Source of the DNA: Ketobacter sp.
GTDB lineage: Bacteria > Pseudomonadota > Gammaproteobacteria > Pseudomonadales > Ketobacteraceae
Length of the DNA: 64,000 nt
Assembly: GCF_003671495.1 (NCBI RefSeq)
Contig: NZ_RCHN01000033.1
Span: forward strand, 62,001-126,000
Direction of reading: 5' to 3'
The translations under genes were made by a program, and so were the position numbers. How positions within the stretch are numbered: the first letter of the stretch is position 1; each line of letters begins with the position of its first letter. This document shows positions 40,304 through 49,879 of this stretch, piece by piece. Under the pieces are notes generated by a model, which ran no database searches, was not told the origin of the DNA, and was given only the letters and a program-made list of their open reading frames with translations.

Positions 40304-42226
40304 ATGAGCATATTTAGTCACTACCAAACCCGGTATGAAGTTACGCAAGAGGAAGAGTACACGCTTCAGGAATACCTGGAGATTTGTAAGAACGATCCGA
40401 ATGCTTATGCCAGTGCCCCTGAACGCATGCTGGACGCCATCGGCGAACCGGAATTAATCGACACCTCCCTTGACCCTCGACTCAGCCGCATCTTCTCCAA
40501 CAAAATCATCCGCCGCTATCCGGCTTTCAGCGAATTCTACGGAATGGAAGAATGCATCGAGCAAATCGTTTCCTATTTCCGACACGCCGCTCAAGGCCTG
40601 GAAGAGAAAAAACAAATCCTGTATCTGTTGGGCCCGGTAGGGGGTGGCAAGTCCTCCCTGGCAGAACGATTAAAACACCTGATCGAAAAAATTCCGTTTT
40701 ACGCGATCAAAGATTCTCCGGTTAATGAATCACCCTTGAACCTGTTCGCACCGGAAGAAGATGCCGGCATTCTGGAAGAGGAATACGGCATTCCTCGGCG
40801 TTACCTTAAAGGCATCATGTCGCCCTGGGCCGTGAAACGCCTGCATGAATTCAACGGCGACATTTCCCAATTCAAAGTGGTGAAACTCTACCCTTCCATT
40901 CTGGACCAGATCGGTGTCGCCAAAACCGAACCCGGCGATGAAAACAACCAGGATATTTCCAGCCTGGTGGGCAAAGTGGATATTCGAAAACTGGAAGAGT
41001 TTGCCCAGAACGATCCCGACTGTTATTCCTTCTCCGGTGGCTTGTGTAAAGCCAACCAGGGTCTGCTGGAATTCGTGGAAATGTTCAAAGCCCCCATCAA
41101 GGTTCTGCACCCATTGCTGACCGCAACCCAGGAAGGTAACTACAACAGCACCGAAGGCATGGGCGCGATTCCCTTTGACGGCATCGTACTGGCACACTCC
41201 AACGAATCGGAGTGGCAGGCATTCCGCAATAACAAAAACAACGAGGCTTTCATCGATCGTATCTACATCGTAAAAGTACCGTACTGCCTGAAGGTCACTG
41301 AAGAAATCAAGATCTACGAAAAACTGCTGCAGAACAGCTCCCTCTCCAACGCCCATTGCGCACCAGACACATTACGCATGCTGGCGCAGTTTGAAGTGCT
41401 GTCCCGTTTGAAAGAGCCGGAAAACTCTTCGGTGTATTCGAAGATGCGGGTCTATGATGGCGAGAACCTGAAAGACACCGATCCTAAAGCGAAATCCTAT
41501 CAAGAATATCGGGATGCTGCCGGTGTGGACGAAGGGATGGATGGCTTGTCCACCCGTTTCGCGTTCAAGATCCTGTCCAAAGTGTTCAACTACGATCACG
41601 CAGAAGTGGCCGCCAACCCGGTGCACCTGCTGCACGTCCTTGAGAACGCCATCGATCAGGAACAGTTCCCGGCGGAAACCCGTGAGCGCTACCTGCGTTT
41701 CATCAAGGAGTTCCTGGCGCCCCGTTATGTGGAGTTCATCGGCAAGGAAATCCAGACGGCCTATCTGGAATCCTACTCCGAATACGGCCAGAATATTTTC
41801 GATCGTTACGTGACCTATGCCGACTTCTGGATTCAGGATCAGGAATACCGCGATCCCGACACCGGCGAGATCTTCGATCGCAAATCACTGAACGACGAAC
41901 TGGAAAAGATCGAGAAACCTGCCGGCATCAGCAACCCCAAGGATTTCCGCAACGAAGTGGTGAACTTCGTGTTGCGTGCCCGTGCCAACCATTCCGGCAA
42001 GAACCCATCCTGGCTCAGCTACGAAAAACTGCGCACAGTCATCGAGAAGAAAATGTTCTCCAACACCGAGGACCTGTTGCCGGTCATTTCTTTCAACCCC
42101 AAAGCATCGCAAGGGGACCAGAAGAAACACGAAGACTTCGTCAAGCGAATGGTGGAACGCGGTTACACCGAGAAGCAGGTGCGACTGCTGTCTGAATGGT
42201 ATCTGCGGGTTCGTAAATCGCAGTAA
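40304..42226 (+). CDS. prkA: PrkA-family serine protein kinase (YeaG)
   Basis: A 640-residue protein with an N-terminal AAA-like module (Walker A GPVGGGKS, residues 110-117) and the C-terminal PrkA kinase-like region (about 380-640). Homologues in E. coli (YeaG) and Bacillus (PrkA) act in starvation and stress adaptation, and the latter also shows AAA protease-like activity. Length and co-occurrence with yeaH and spoVR are standard. A GAGGT ribosome-binding site precedes the ATG. Codon and base use are slightly less GC-rich than neighbouring operons. It begins the prkA-yeaH-spoVR operon after 421 bp of regulatory DNA. Confidence 0.95.
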   Translation: MSIFSHYQTRYEVTQEEEYTLQEYLEICKNDPNAYASAPERMLDAIGEPELIDTSLDPRLSRIFSNKIIRRYPAFSEFYGMEECIEQIVSYFRHAAQGLEEKKQILYLLGPVGGGKSSLAERLKHLIEKIPFYAIKDSPVNESPLNLFAPEEDAGILEEEYGIPRRYLKGIMSPWAVKRLHEFNGDISQFKVVKLYPSILDQIGVAKTEPGDENNQDISSLVGKVDIRKLEEFAQNDPDCYSFSGGLCKANQGLLEFVEMFKAPIKVLHPLLTATQEGNYNSTEGMGAIPFDGIVLAHSNESEWQAFRNNKNNEAFIDRIYIVKVPYCLKVTEEIKIYEKLLQNSSLSNAHCAPDTLRMLAQFEVLSRLKEPENSSVYSKMRVYDGENLKDTDPKAKSYQEYRDAAGVDEGMDGLSTRFAFKILSKVFNYDHAEVAANPVHLLHVLENAIDQEQFPAETRERYLRFIKEFLAPRYVEFIGKEIQTAYLESYSEYGQNIFDRYVTYADFWIQDQEYRDPDTGEIFDRKSLNDELEKIEKPAGISNPKDFRNEVVNFVLRARANHSGKNPSWLSYEKLRTVIEKKMFSNTEDLLPVISFNPKASQGDQKKHEDFVKRMVERGYTEKQVRLLSEWYLRVRKSQ

Positions 42227-42253
42227 CGCGGAACATCCGCTAAGGGTGAAACA

Positions 42254-43543
42254 GTGTCGTATATTGTTGATCGCCGCCTGAACGGTAAAAACAAAAGCAC
42301 AGTGAACCGGCAACGGTTCCTGCGCCGCTACCGCAAGCACATCAAGAAAGCGGTGGATGAGGCCGTTACCAAACGCAGCATCACCGACCTGGACAGCGGT
42401 GAAAGCATCTCCATTCCGCGCCGGGATATCTCGGAGCCGTTCTTCCATCACGGCAAGGGCGGCAAGCGGGATATGGTGCATCCGGGTAATAAAGAGTTCG
42501 TCACCGGTGACCACATCCAGCGCCCCCAGGGTGGCAGCGGTGGAGGTGGCGGCGGTGATGGTGACGCCAGCGATTCCGGTGAAGGCATTGATGACTTTGT
42601 CTTTCAGATCAGTCAGGACGAGTTTCTGGATTTTCTGTTCGAGGACCTGGAACTGCCCAACCTGGTGAAACGCCAGTTGCAGGGCATTGAATCCTTCAAG
42701 TACGTTCGCGCCGGGGTGGTCAACGAAGGCAACCCCGCCAAGATCAATGTGGTGCGTTCCATGCGCCAGGCCACCAGTCGCCGTATTGCGCTAACGGCCT
42801 CCTCCCGCCGCCGCCTGCGTGAGGCGGAAGAAAAGCTCGCCGCCCTGCAGGAGCAGGACCCGGTCTTGCGGGACAAGCGCAAAGAAGAGGAGTTGGAGCT
42901 GGAGATCGCCAAGCTCAAACGCCGCATCAACAAGATTCCCTTCGTGGACACCATCGACCTGCGCTACAACCTGCACCTGAAACAGCCAAAGCCCACGTCG
43001 AAGGCGGTCATGTTCTGCCTGATGGATGTCTCCGGCTCCATGAACCAGGCCATGAAAGACATGGCCAAGCGTTTCTTCATCCTGCTGTACATGTTCCTGA
43101 AGCGCAACTACGAAAAGATCGAAGTCGTATTCATTCGCCATCACACCAGCGCCAAGGAAGTGGATGAAGAGGAGTTTTTCTATTCGCGCGAAACCGGCGG
43201 CACCATCGTCTCCAGCGCCCTCAAAATGATGCGCGACATCATGAAGGATCGCTACCCTGCCGATGAGTGGAATATCTATGGTGCCCAGGCATCCGACGGT
43301 GATAACTGGAACGACGATTCCCCCACCTGCCGGGAGATCCTGATCAAGGACATTCTGCCCCAGGTACAGTACTACTCTTACATTGAGATTAACCCGCGTC
43401 GACACCAGGCTTTATGGCGAGAGTATGAAACCATTGAAGCCACTGTAGAACACTTTGCCATGCAGCAGATCAGCGACCCCGGCGATATCTATCCCGTGTT
43501 CCGTGAACTGTTCCAGCGCAAGGAAACCAAAAGGGCCAGTTAG
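42254..43543 (+). CDS. yeaH: YeaH/YhbH family (UPF0229) protein
   Basis: A 429-residue protein starting at GTG ([21 protein letters not shown]) with a ribosome-binding AAGGGTGAA upstream. It has a basic N-terminus, a Gly-rich linker ([12 protein letters not shown], about 95-106), a central charged helix region, and a C-terminal von Willebrand A-like domain with the MIDAS motif MDVSGSM. YeaH is the usual partner of the PrkA kinase and is probably its substrate or adaptor. The vWA metal site is intact. It starts 27 bp after prkA. Confidence 0.94.
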   Translation: MSYIVDRRLNGKNKSTVNRQRFLRRYRKHIKKAVDEAVTKRSITDLDSGESISIPRRDISEPFFHHGKGGKRDMVHPGNKEFVTGDHIQRPQGGSGGGGGGDGDASDSGEGIDDFVFQISQDEFLDFLFEDLELPNLVKRQLQGIESFKYVRAGVVNEGNPAKINVVRSMRQATSRRIALTASSRRRLREAEEKLAALQEQDPVLRDKRKEEELELEIAKLKRRINKIPFVDTIDLRYNLHLKQPKPTSKAVMFCLMDVSGSMNQAMKDMAKRFFILLYMFLKRNYEKIEVVFIRHHTSAKEVDEEEFFYSRETGGTIVSSALKMMRDIMKDRYPADEWNIYGAQASDGDNWNDDSPTCREILIKDILPQVQYYSYIEINPRRHQALWREYETIEATVEHFAMQQISDPGDIYPVFRELFQRKETKRAS

Positions 43544-43561
43544 TAAAACAGCAGATTGCCT

Positions 43562-45127
43562 ATGACTGAACGCACTCCAATCTCAACCGGGTCCGACTGG
43601 ACCTTCGAACTGATTCAGGACTACGACCGGGAAATCGGCCGGGTGGCCCGGGAATTCGGCCTGGACACCTATCCCAATCAGATTGAAATCATTTCCGCCG
43701 AACAAATGCTGGATGCCTACTCTTCGGTGGGCATGCCGGTGGGCTATAACCACTGGTCCTATGGCAAACATTTTGTCAGCAACGAGCAGCATTACCGGCG
43801 CGGACAAATGGGCCTGGCCTACGAGATTGTCATCAATTCCAATCCGTGCATTGCCTACCTGATGGAAGAGAACACCATGACCATGCAGGCGCTGGTGATT
43901 GCCCATGCCTGCTACGGCCATAACTCCTTCTTCAAAGGCAACTACCTGTTCCGCACCTGGACCGACGCCACCTCCATCATCGACTATCTGGTGTTTGCCA
44001 AAAACTACATCATGAAATGCGAAGAACGCTATGGTGTGGACGAAGTGGAAGCCATACTCGATTCCTGCCACGCCCTGATGAACTATGGCGTGGATCGTTA
44101 CAAACGCCCCTACCCTATTTCCGCTGAGGAAGAAAAGCAACGCCAGCGGGAACGGGAGGAATACCTGCAGAAACAGGTGAACGAGCTCTGGAAAACCATT
44201 CCCCAACTGGGGGACAAAGCAGATCACCACGACGTCAAACGCTATCCGGAAGAGCCCCAGGAAAACCTGCTCTACTTTATTGAAAAAAATGCCCCGTTGC
44301 TGGAACCCTGGCAGCGGGAAGTGGTGCGCATCGTGCGCAAGATCGCCCAGTATTTTTATCCGCAACGGCAAACCCAGGTGATGAACGAGGGCTGGGCCAC
44401 GTTCTGGCACTACACGTTACTGAACAAACTCTACGAGGAAGGCAAAGTCACCGATGGCTTTATGCTGGAGTTCCTTCAGTCCCACACTTCCGTGGTGTAT
44501 CAGCCGCCGTTTGACAGCCGTTTCTACAGCGGTATCAACCCGTATGCCCTGGGCTTCAACATGATGTCGGATATCCGCCGCATCTGTGAGAACCCCACCA
44601 AGGAAGACAAAAAGTGGTTCCCGGACATCGCCGGCAGCGACTGGAAGGAAACCCTGACGTTCGCCATGCAGAACTTCAAAGACGAGAGCTTTGTGCAACA
44701 GTTCCTGTCCCCCAAAGTCATTCGCGAATTCAAGTTCTTCTCCATCCTGGATGATGACAAGGAACGGGATCTGCACATCACCGCCATCCACGACGACCCC
44801 GGCTATCGGGATATCCGTGAGGCGCTGTCCAAGCAATACAACCTGTCCATGAACGAACCCAACATCCAGGTTTACAACGTCAATGTGCGCGGCGACCGTT
44901 CCATTACCCTGCGCCATGTACGCCACAATCGTCGCCCACTGGAGACGGAGTCCGCTGAAGAAGTACTGAAGCATTTGCACCGTCTGTGGAAATTCGATGT
45001 CATCCTGGAATCGGTGCAGGACAACACCGTCATGGACACCATCAAGTGCGGCGCCAACGGAATTGAAAAGAAATCCACCGAAAAGGATGAGGAAGAAGAG
45101 GAACTGAGCCTGATTCAGCGGGTGTAA
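43562..45127 (+). CDS. ycgB: SpoVR family protein (YcgB)
   Basis: A 521-residue protein of the SpoVR/YcgB family. Conserved segments include YNHWSYGKHF, EIVINSNPCIAYLMEENTMTMQALVIAHACYGHNSFFKGNYLF, NEGWATFWHY and GINPYALGFNMM. The abundant His and Glu in HACYGHN and NEGWATFWH suggest a metal site, which is inference. In Bacillus, SpoVR affects spore cortex. In non-spore-formers it travels with PrkA and YeaH in a stress operon, as here. The ATG at 43562 is preferred to a TTG two codons earlier. It converges on the PhlG-like gene with 6 bp between stops. Confidence 0.94.
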   Translation: MTERTPISTGSDWTFELIQDYDREIGRVAREFGLDTYPNQIEIISAEQMLDAYSSVGMPVGYNHWSYGKHFVSNEQHYRRGQMGLAYEIVINSNPCIAYLMEENTMTMQALVIAHACYGHNSFFKGNYLFRTWTDATSIIDYLVFAKNYIMKCEERYGVDEVEAILDSCHALMNYGVDRYKRPYPISAEEEKQRQREREEYLQKQVNELWKTIPQLGDKADHHDVKRYPEEPQENLLYFIEKNAPLLEPWQREVVRIVRKIAQYFYPQRQTQVMNEGWATFWHYTLLNKLYEEGKVTDGFMLEFLQSHTSVVYQPPFDSRFYSGINPYALGFNMMSDIRRICENPTKEDKKWFPDIAGSDWKETLTFAMQNFKDESFVQQFLSPKVIREFKFFSILDDDKERDLHITAIHDDPGYRDIREALSKQYNLSMNEPNIQVYNVNVRGDRSITLRHVRHNRRPLETESAEEVLKHLHRLWKFDVILESVQDNTVMDTIKCGANGIEKKSTEKDEEEEELSLIQRV

Positions 45128-45133
45128 TCAGGC

Positions 45134-46381
45134 TTATTCTTCACACTGCCCACAGCCCTGCCGGTTCTTGCTGTATTCCTGTTCAAACAGGGCCGGCAGA
45201 AAGTTCGGCAGGAACTGCATTTCCTGTATCGCATGCTCCCCCAGGCTGCGGGAAAATCCCGGCATCACCCAATCAAAGAACACCGGCACGGTGAACGTGG
45301 AGCGCATCACAATGCCGTCACCGTTGTCATTGGTCTGGTATTCGTGAATCAGGCGCTGGGGCAGAATCCCACTCAACGCCTTCAGGTCCGTTTTCGCCAC
45401 GATCCAGTGTTCGTACTCTACCTGCCCCTCCGCCGCAGCCGGATCAAGCCAGGTGATCAACAGATTCGACGCATAGGGCCCGATGTACTCCCGCACCTGC
45501 TGCACCGCCCCCACGGAATAGTCCAGGCTGTCGGGCCGGCTCGGAGGCACCAACCAACGAAAACTCACATGGGCCGTGGGGTGCCACCCCCGGTAGCGGT
45601 TGGTGGTATTGATGTTGTCCCACCACCAGTCCAGCATGTCCGGGGTAATGCCGAGTATTTCCTGATTGACGATCACTTTTTTCGTCAGCCAACCATTGGC
45701 GACCATCTCATAGCTGCCTCTGGGTAACAGGGCCTCTTCCACGTAGTGGGTTTGAAACCACTGCGGCAGAAACGCCTGCAGGTTCTGCATGCTCACCTCG
45801 GTATAACTGGCCAACGCCTCCACATATTCCGGATACCGTTCCACGATGCCATCGGGCAGACTATAAGTCGTGCGCAGCAGCAGGTCATCACCCCGCGCGC
45901 TGACACCGTAGTCATAGCGCACCAGGCCACTGCCCAGCGTTTCATCGCCGGGGAACGTGATCTGCGCCTGCACCCGGTGATCATCCCCCACACAGCGCAC
46001 CGCGGGTTGCAGAAAGCGCCACTGACTGTGCACCTGCGATCCACCCAATATCTGGGTGATCGCCAGAACCGCCCCCGCGGGTACCGCAAGATCGTCCTGA
46101 GTTGGCGGGATATGGAGCCACTGGAACGATTGGTTGGCCTCCGGATGCCAGCGTTGGAAAGCGGCCTCCCGTCCCAGGTTTCGCCACCACCAGTCCAGCA
46201 TTTCAGGCCTGAGCCCCGGCAAGGTCTGTTCCACCACGATGACGGTATGTTGCGGCTCAGGGGTCGCCACCAGATCGCGCAAATGCGCCTGCGCCGGTGG
46301 CGCCGACATCACTGCAGTCCATAACAGCACCCGCGGCAGCCACCCCCAACCCTGATACCGGTACCAACCTGATTTTGACAT
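45134..46381 (-). CDS. Exported protein with two PhlG-like (DAPG hydrolase) repeats
   Basis: A 415-residue protein with a signal peptide ending PAQA (about 1-32). Two halves share the same motif order: LPGLRPEMLDWWW (61-66) with RWHPEANQSFQWL (78 on), and LGITPDMLDWWW (249-254) with GWHPTAHVSFRWL (266 on). PEM/PDMLDWWW followed by RxxxWHPxxH resembles the diacetylphloroglucinol hydrolase PhlG, a zinc enzyme cleaving C-C bonds. The second copy has WHPxxH, but the first has WHPEAN, so a putative ligand His is missing there. Ends in GCGQC. It may bind or cleave a phenolic or lipid ligand in the periplasm. It is divergent from a TetR regulator with a palindrome between, and is probably controlled by it. 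Confidence 0.65.
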   Translation of the reverse strand: MSKSGWYRYQGWGWLPRVLLWTAVMSAPPAQAHLRDLVATPEPQHTVIVVEQTLPGLRPEMLDWWWRNLGREAAFQRWHPEANQSFQWLHIPPTQDDLAVPAGAVLAITQILGGSQVHSQWRFLQPAVRCVGDDHRVQAQITFPGDETLGSGLVRYDYGVSARGDDLLLRTTYSLPDGIVERYPEYVEALASYTEVSMQNLQAFLPQWFQTHYVEEALLPRGSYEMVANGWLTKKVIVNQEILGITPDMLDWWWDNINTTNRYRGWHPTAHVSFRWLVPPSRPDSLDYSVGAVQQVREYIGPYASNLLITWLDPAAAEGQVEYEHWIVAKTDLKALSGILPQRLIHEYQTNDNGDGIVMRSTFTVPVFFDWVMPGFSRSLGEHAIQEMQFLPNFLPALFEQEYSKNRQGCGQCEE

Positions 46382-46413
46382 GATGCACGCCCCTACGGAT
46401 TGTTGTTATGCCC

Positions 46414-46439
46414 TTATATTATCCGTATGGATAATATAA
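46414..46439. promoter_or_regulatory. 26-bp palindrome, probable TetR operator
   Basis: Perfect 11-bp arms TTATATTATCC (46414-46424) and GGATAATATAA (46429-46439) flank GTAT. The site begins 32 bp from the PhlG-like start and lies in the only intergenic region shared with the divergent TetR gene, so it is the natural operator. It overlaps AT-rich -10-like sequence for the minus-strand gene. Confidence 0.75.
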
Positions 46440-46529
46440 AACAACCGCCCAGCCATCCCGGGTTCAATCTGCTGGCGGAGCTGGCTATACTGCGCCTTCC
46501 TCCAGCCAAAAAGCCCAAGACCGCTCACT

Positions 46530-47168
46530 GTGAACGATCTTCCCCGAAAGCGCGGCAAACAGAGCGCCCAAGCCGCGGCCCTGACCCATGACAGCATCAT
46601 TCAGTCGGCCATCGAGCGCTTTGCCCAGAAGGGCTATGAAGCCACTTCCGTGCGAGAAATCGCCAGTGGCGCCCGCTGTACCCATGGTACCCTGCGCCAC
46701 CATTTCGGCAGCAAGCTGGAAATCTGGAAAGCGGTTGCGGATACCGTGCTCGAACACTACCAGCAGCGGCTGATGCCCATCCTGATGGCGGCTTCACTCG
46801 AGCAGGACCCACTGTCCAGTTTCCGGCAGGTGGTCAGGGGGTTTATCGAAGCGTCCTACCACAACCCCATGTTTGCCAAACTCCTGATGGCGGATAATGA
46901 GGGTGACCCTGCACGCGCTGAATACCTGAAGGCCAACTTCCTCCGCCTGCACGAACCGATTGGCGTTCTGTTTGAACGGGCCCGCAGCCAGAGCCCGGCG
47001 CTGGCTCGTTACAACAACGATACGTTCTTTCTGACGCTGCTGAGCCTCACCTTTTTTCCGCTGATGCTACCGGCCATCAACGACCTGCTGGGTGACACCC
47101 CGGCAATGACGGCGGAACACCAGGTCGGACACATCATGAGGGTACTATTTGGCGGGAGCGCGGATTGA
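46530..47168 (+). CDS. TetR-family transcriptional regulator
   Basis: A 212-residue repressor starting at GTG. The N-terminal helix-turn-helix reads IIQSAIERFAQKGYEATSVREIASGARCTHGTLRHHFGSKLEIWKAVAD, and the rest is a variable ligand-binding helical domain. It lies 148 bp from and divergent to the PhlG-like gene, with a palindrome between, so it probably represses that gene and perhaps itself in response to the compound the gene product handles. It resembles the arrangement of PhlH and PhlG in Pseudomonas, although this is an analogy from gene order. The crotonase gene follows on the same strand. Confidence 0.9.
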   Translation: MNDLPRKRGKQSAQAAALTHDSIIQSAIERFAQKGYEATSVREIASGARCTHGTLRHHFGSKLEIWKAVADTVLEHYQQRLMPILMAASLEQDPLSSFRQVVRGFIEASYHNPMFAKLLMADNEGDPARAEYLKANFLRLHEPIGVLFERARSQSPALARYNNDTFFLTLLSLTFFPLMLPAINDLLGDTPAMTAEHQVGHIMRVLFGGSAD

Positions 47169-47309
47169 GCCAAGTGCATTCATCCAACCTGAGCCTGTTC
47201 GGACAAGACCATAGACTCTTCATTCAGGTTATAAAAAGCCTGTGTCGAGCGGTTCACATCCCGCCACGGAACCAGTAATTTAGCCAGCATCACCTGCTGA
47301 GGAGCCGAT

Positions 47310-48110
47310 ATGAACGATCGAGTCATCGTATCTGTGGACAACGAAATCGCCACTGTCACCCTGAACCGGGCGGACAAACACAATGGCATGGATCTGGATA
47401 TGCTGCGGGGCGTTATTGCCGCCCAAAAGCAGGTACGCAAGATGAAAAACATCCGTGCTGTCATCCTGCAGGGAGACGGACCCTCTTTTTGCGCGGGCCT
47501 GGATTTCAAAAGCGTGCTGGCCAAACCGGTGACCGCGTTTACCAGTTACATGCAGTTGTGGCTTCCCTTCCAGAACGATTTCCAGACCTGGAGCATCGGC
47601 TGGCGGGATGTGGGGGCTCCGGTGATCGCACTGATGCACGGCAACTGTTTTGGTGCCGGGCTGCAACTGGGCCTGGGGGCCGACATCCGCATCTGCCACC
47701 CGGATGCCAAGCTTTCCATGATGGAGGCAAAATGGGGCCTGGTGCCGGACATGGGCGGGGTTGCCCTGATGCGGGAACTGATGCCGCTGGACAAAGCCAA
47801 GGAACTCACCATGACCGGTCGCATTGTCAACGCCGAGGCGGCCCAGTCGCTGGGGCTGGTCACCCACATCAGCGCTGACCCCATGCAAAAAGCACAGGCC
47901 CTGGTGGATGAGATTTCGGTACGCTCCCCCGATGCTGTGGCCGCCGGCAAGTTTCTGTTGCAGGATGCCTGGCGGGCCCTGGACCGCACCGCTCTGCGCG
48001 CCGAGCGCCTGTGGCAGCGCCGGGTGATGGGGGGCAAAAACCAGCGGATCTCGGTGGAACGCAACCAGAAAAAAACAGAGATCCCCTTTAACGACCGTAC
48101 CATTGATTAA
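47310..48110 (+). CDS. Crotonase/enoyl-CoA hydratase family protein
   Basis: A 266-residue enzyme of the crotonase fold acting on acyl-CoA thioesters. Seen are LQGDGPSFCAGLDFKS (oxyanion/CoA-binding), HGNCFGAGLQLGLGADIRICHPDAKLSMMEAKWGLVPDMGGVALMREL and GRIVNAEAAQSLGLVTHI. An acidic residue (Asp in VPDMGG) lies at a catalytic position, whereas classical hydratases use a different Glu pair, so isomerase or another crotonase reaction is possible. A GAGGAG site precedes the ATG. Nearby genes do not define the pathway. Confidence 0.88.
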   Translation: MNDRVIVSVDNEIATVTLNRADKHNGMDLDMLRGVIAAQKQVRKMKNIRAVILQGDGPSFCAGLDFKSVLAKPVTAFTSYMQLWLPFQNDFQTWSIGWRDVGAPVIALMHGNCFGAGLQLGLGADIRICHPDAKLSMMEAKWGLVPDMGGVALMRELMPLDKAKELTMTGRIVNAEAAQSLGLVTHISADPMQKAQALVDEISVRSPDAVAAGKFLLQDAWRALDRTALRAERLWQRRVMGGKNQRISVERNQKKTEIPFNDRTID

Positions 48111-48142
48111 TTTGACCAACACTTCACATCGAGGGAATGAGT

Positions 48143-48727
48143 ATGAGTGGCTATCTGAAATGGTCTAAATGGAAAGAGTTCGCCCAGCTGTTTGATGTTC
48201 GATATTTCAATTCCGCCAGCAGCATCAAAACCAGCCTGGGCTTCATCAAAACCTTTCTTGGCATCACCCAAGCCGAAGCGGATATTCAACAGGGCGGCCT
48301 GGGCAGTATCTTCAATTACCACCCCATCGCCGACGGGCTGGCCACCGCGGGGCAACCTCAACCCGCACACTTTCCCTTACTCCGGGAAGCCGGCTTCACC
48401 ACCGTCATCAACCTGGCACCTCATGGCGCCGAAAACGCACTGGCTAATGAAGCGGAGCTGGTGGCGGCCAACGGCATGCAGTACGTCCACATCCCGGTGG
48501 CGTTCGACAACCCCACAGAGGCGGACTTCGAACAGTTTTGCCAGGCACTGTCGGTGTATCCACAACAGCCAGTGTTCATCCATTGTGCCGCCAATATGCG
48601 GGTCTCGGCATTCGTGTTCCGCTACCGAACCCAGGTGCTGGGAGAAGACGTCCACAAAGCCAAACCGGACCTGGATAAGCTCTGGAAACCCTTCGGCGTG
48701 TGGGCGGACTTTATCGGGCCGCGCTGA
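48143..48727 (+). CDS. Dual-specificity-like Cys phosphatase
   Basis: A 194-residue protein with the HCxxxxR signature IHCAANMRVS (Cys148, Arg153), typical of protein tyrosine/dual-specificity phosphatases and DUF442-like rhodanese-fold phosphatases. Upstream ITQAEADIQQ and GLATAGQPQP with VINLAPHGAENAL match the family that also appears next to sulfide and lipid genes. The general acid is not obvious. The start at 48143 is chosen because GAGG lies 8 bases upstream. A nearer ATG at 48137 would leave only 2 bases. It lies 32 bp after the crotonase gene and may be co-transcribed. The substrate is unknown. Confidence 0.78.
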   Translation: MSGYLKWSKWKEFAQLFDVRYFNSASSIKTSLGFIKTFLGITQAEADIQQGGLGSIFNYHPIADGLATAGQPQPAHFPLLREAGFTTVINLAPHGAENALANEAELVAANGMQYVHIPVAFDNPTEADFEQFCQALSVYPQQPVFIHCAANMRVSAFVFRYRTQVLGEDVHKAKPDLDKLWKPFGVWADFIGPR

Positions 48728-48730
48728 CCA

Positions 48731-49825
48731 TCATGGCTCAGGGTACCAACTGCCATCGTCCCGCTTGCGAATCCACATGCGGGAGTGCCAGTGGTAACGC
48801 CCAGGCTGCCCCGCCACCGGCAAGGTGCAGTTGTAGCGGGAGCGGCCCACCGGAATCGGCTTACTCACCTGTACCACCACCACGTTATCGGCCTGCATGC
48901 GCAGGGGGATCGCCCCCTGCCCGCTGGCGTAACAGTTCAATTGGCCTTTCAGTTCACGCTGCGTCGACAAGGCCAGTATCAATTCGGGCTGCACCGGCTC
49001 ATCGAACACCCAGCCAGGGAACGTTTCTTTTTTCAGGGGCAACGGCAGGCTGCTGGCCTTGACGCGAAAATCATCCAGGTCCTGATAGCTCTGATTAAAG
49101 GGGTAACGGGGCGCCATGCCGCTGTTCAGCAGAGTCTTATTCACCGCACCGGACTGCTGCCCAAATCCCAGATAGCCCCAGGACGTCACCGCCTTGATCA
49201 CCGCTGCATCCGCTTCCCCATAGGGATAGGCCAGATACCGCCAATGCTCACCGGTCTCCGCCTGAATGCGCTGCTCCGCCCCGTCGATTTCCTCGCGCAG
49301 TGCCTGCAGCCACTGCTTCTGTGACAGGGCATCGGGCTTGCGCAACAGGTGCAGGTGGCTGCGGGTGTGATTGGCCAGGTTGGCGCCTTTGGCTTGCAAC
49401 CCCCGCAGCTGATCCCAAGTCATATAGCCGGGCTGCTTGCGATCCACAAAATCCGTGCTGACAAAAATGGTGTAGGGAAACCCGAACTGCTCCAGCATGG
49501 GCGCCGCCTGCTGCGCAATATCGTCATAGGCATCGTCAAAGGTAATCACCACCGCCCGGTCTGGCAGTGGGCGATGTTCCTGCAACGCCGCCACCAGTTT
49601 CGGCAACGGCAATACGCTGAAGCCACCCTGTTTGAGGATCTCCAGATGCCGACGAAACACTTCCGGCGCCAGGGAGGTACTGGGGGGAGTTCCGGTGGCA
49701 ATATGATGATATTGCAGGATAACCCCATGATTGGCGCTGTTCCCGGCATTTTCAGCCCATAGGTTCACCGGGATTAACAACCCGTTCACCAGACACAACA
49801 AAGCGGCAAAAGCACGCTTGACCAT
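48731..49825 (-). CDS. Exported polysaccharide deacetylase (NodB-like)
   Basis: A 364-residue protein with a signal peptide (1-24, ending WAE). The NodB domain (about 70-250) carries the metal-binding motifs VITFDDAYDD and ANHTRSHLHLL and the later LAYPYGEAD, so it probably removes N-acetyl groups from a periplasmic or cell-surface polysaccharide. A C-terminal extension (about 265-364) of beta character has no family I recognise and may bind substrate. It resembles PgaB-type enzymes only in the N-terminal half. It is alone on its strand, convergent with the phosphatase gene (3 bp apart) and divergent from the thioesterase. Confidence 0.88.
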   Translation of the reverse strand: MVKRAFAALLCLVNGLLIPVNLWAENAGNSANHGVILQYHHIATGTPPSTSLAPEVFRRHLEILKQGGFSVLPLPKLVAALQEHRPLPDRAVVITFDDAYDDIAQQAAPMLEQFGFPYTIFVSTDFVDRKQPGYMTWDQLRGLQAKGANLANHTRSHLHLLRKPDALSQKQWLQALREEIDGAEQRIQAETGEHWRYLAYPYGEADAAVIKAVTSWGYLGFGQQSGAVNKTLLNSGMAPRYPFNQSYQDLDDFRVKASSLPLPLKKETFPGWVFDEPVQPELILALSTQRELKGQLNCYASGQGAIPLRMQADNVVVVQVSKPIPVGRSRYNCTLPVAGQPGRYHWHSRMWIRKRDDGSWYPEP

Positions 49826-49879
49826 ATAGTCGACCTCTTTTCAGCTTGGTATCATCCTGTCACGGACTCAGAGAAACCT

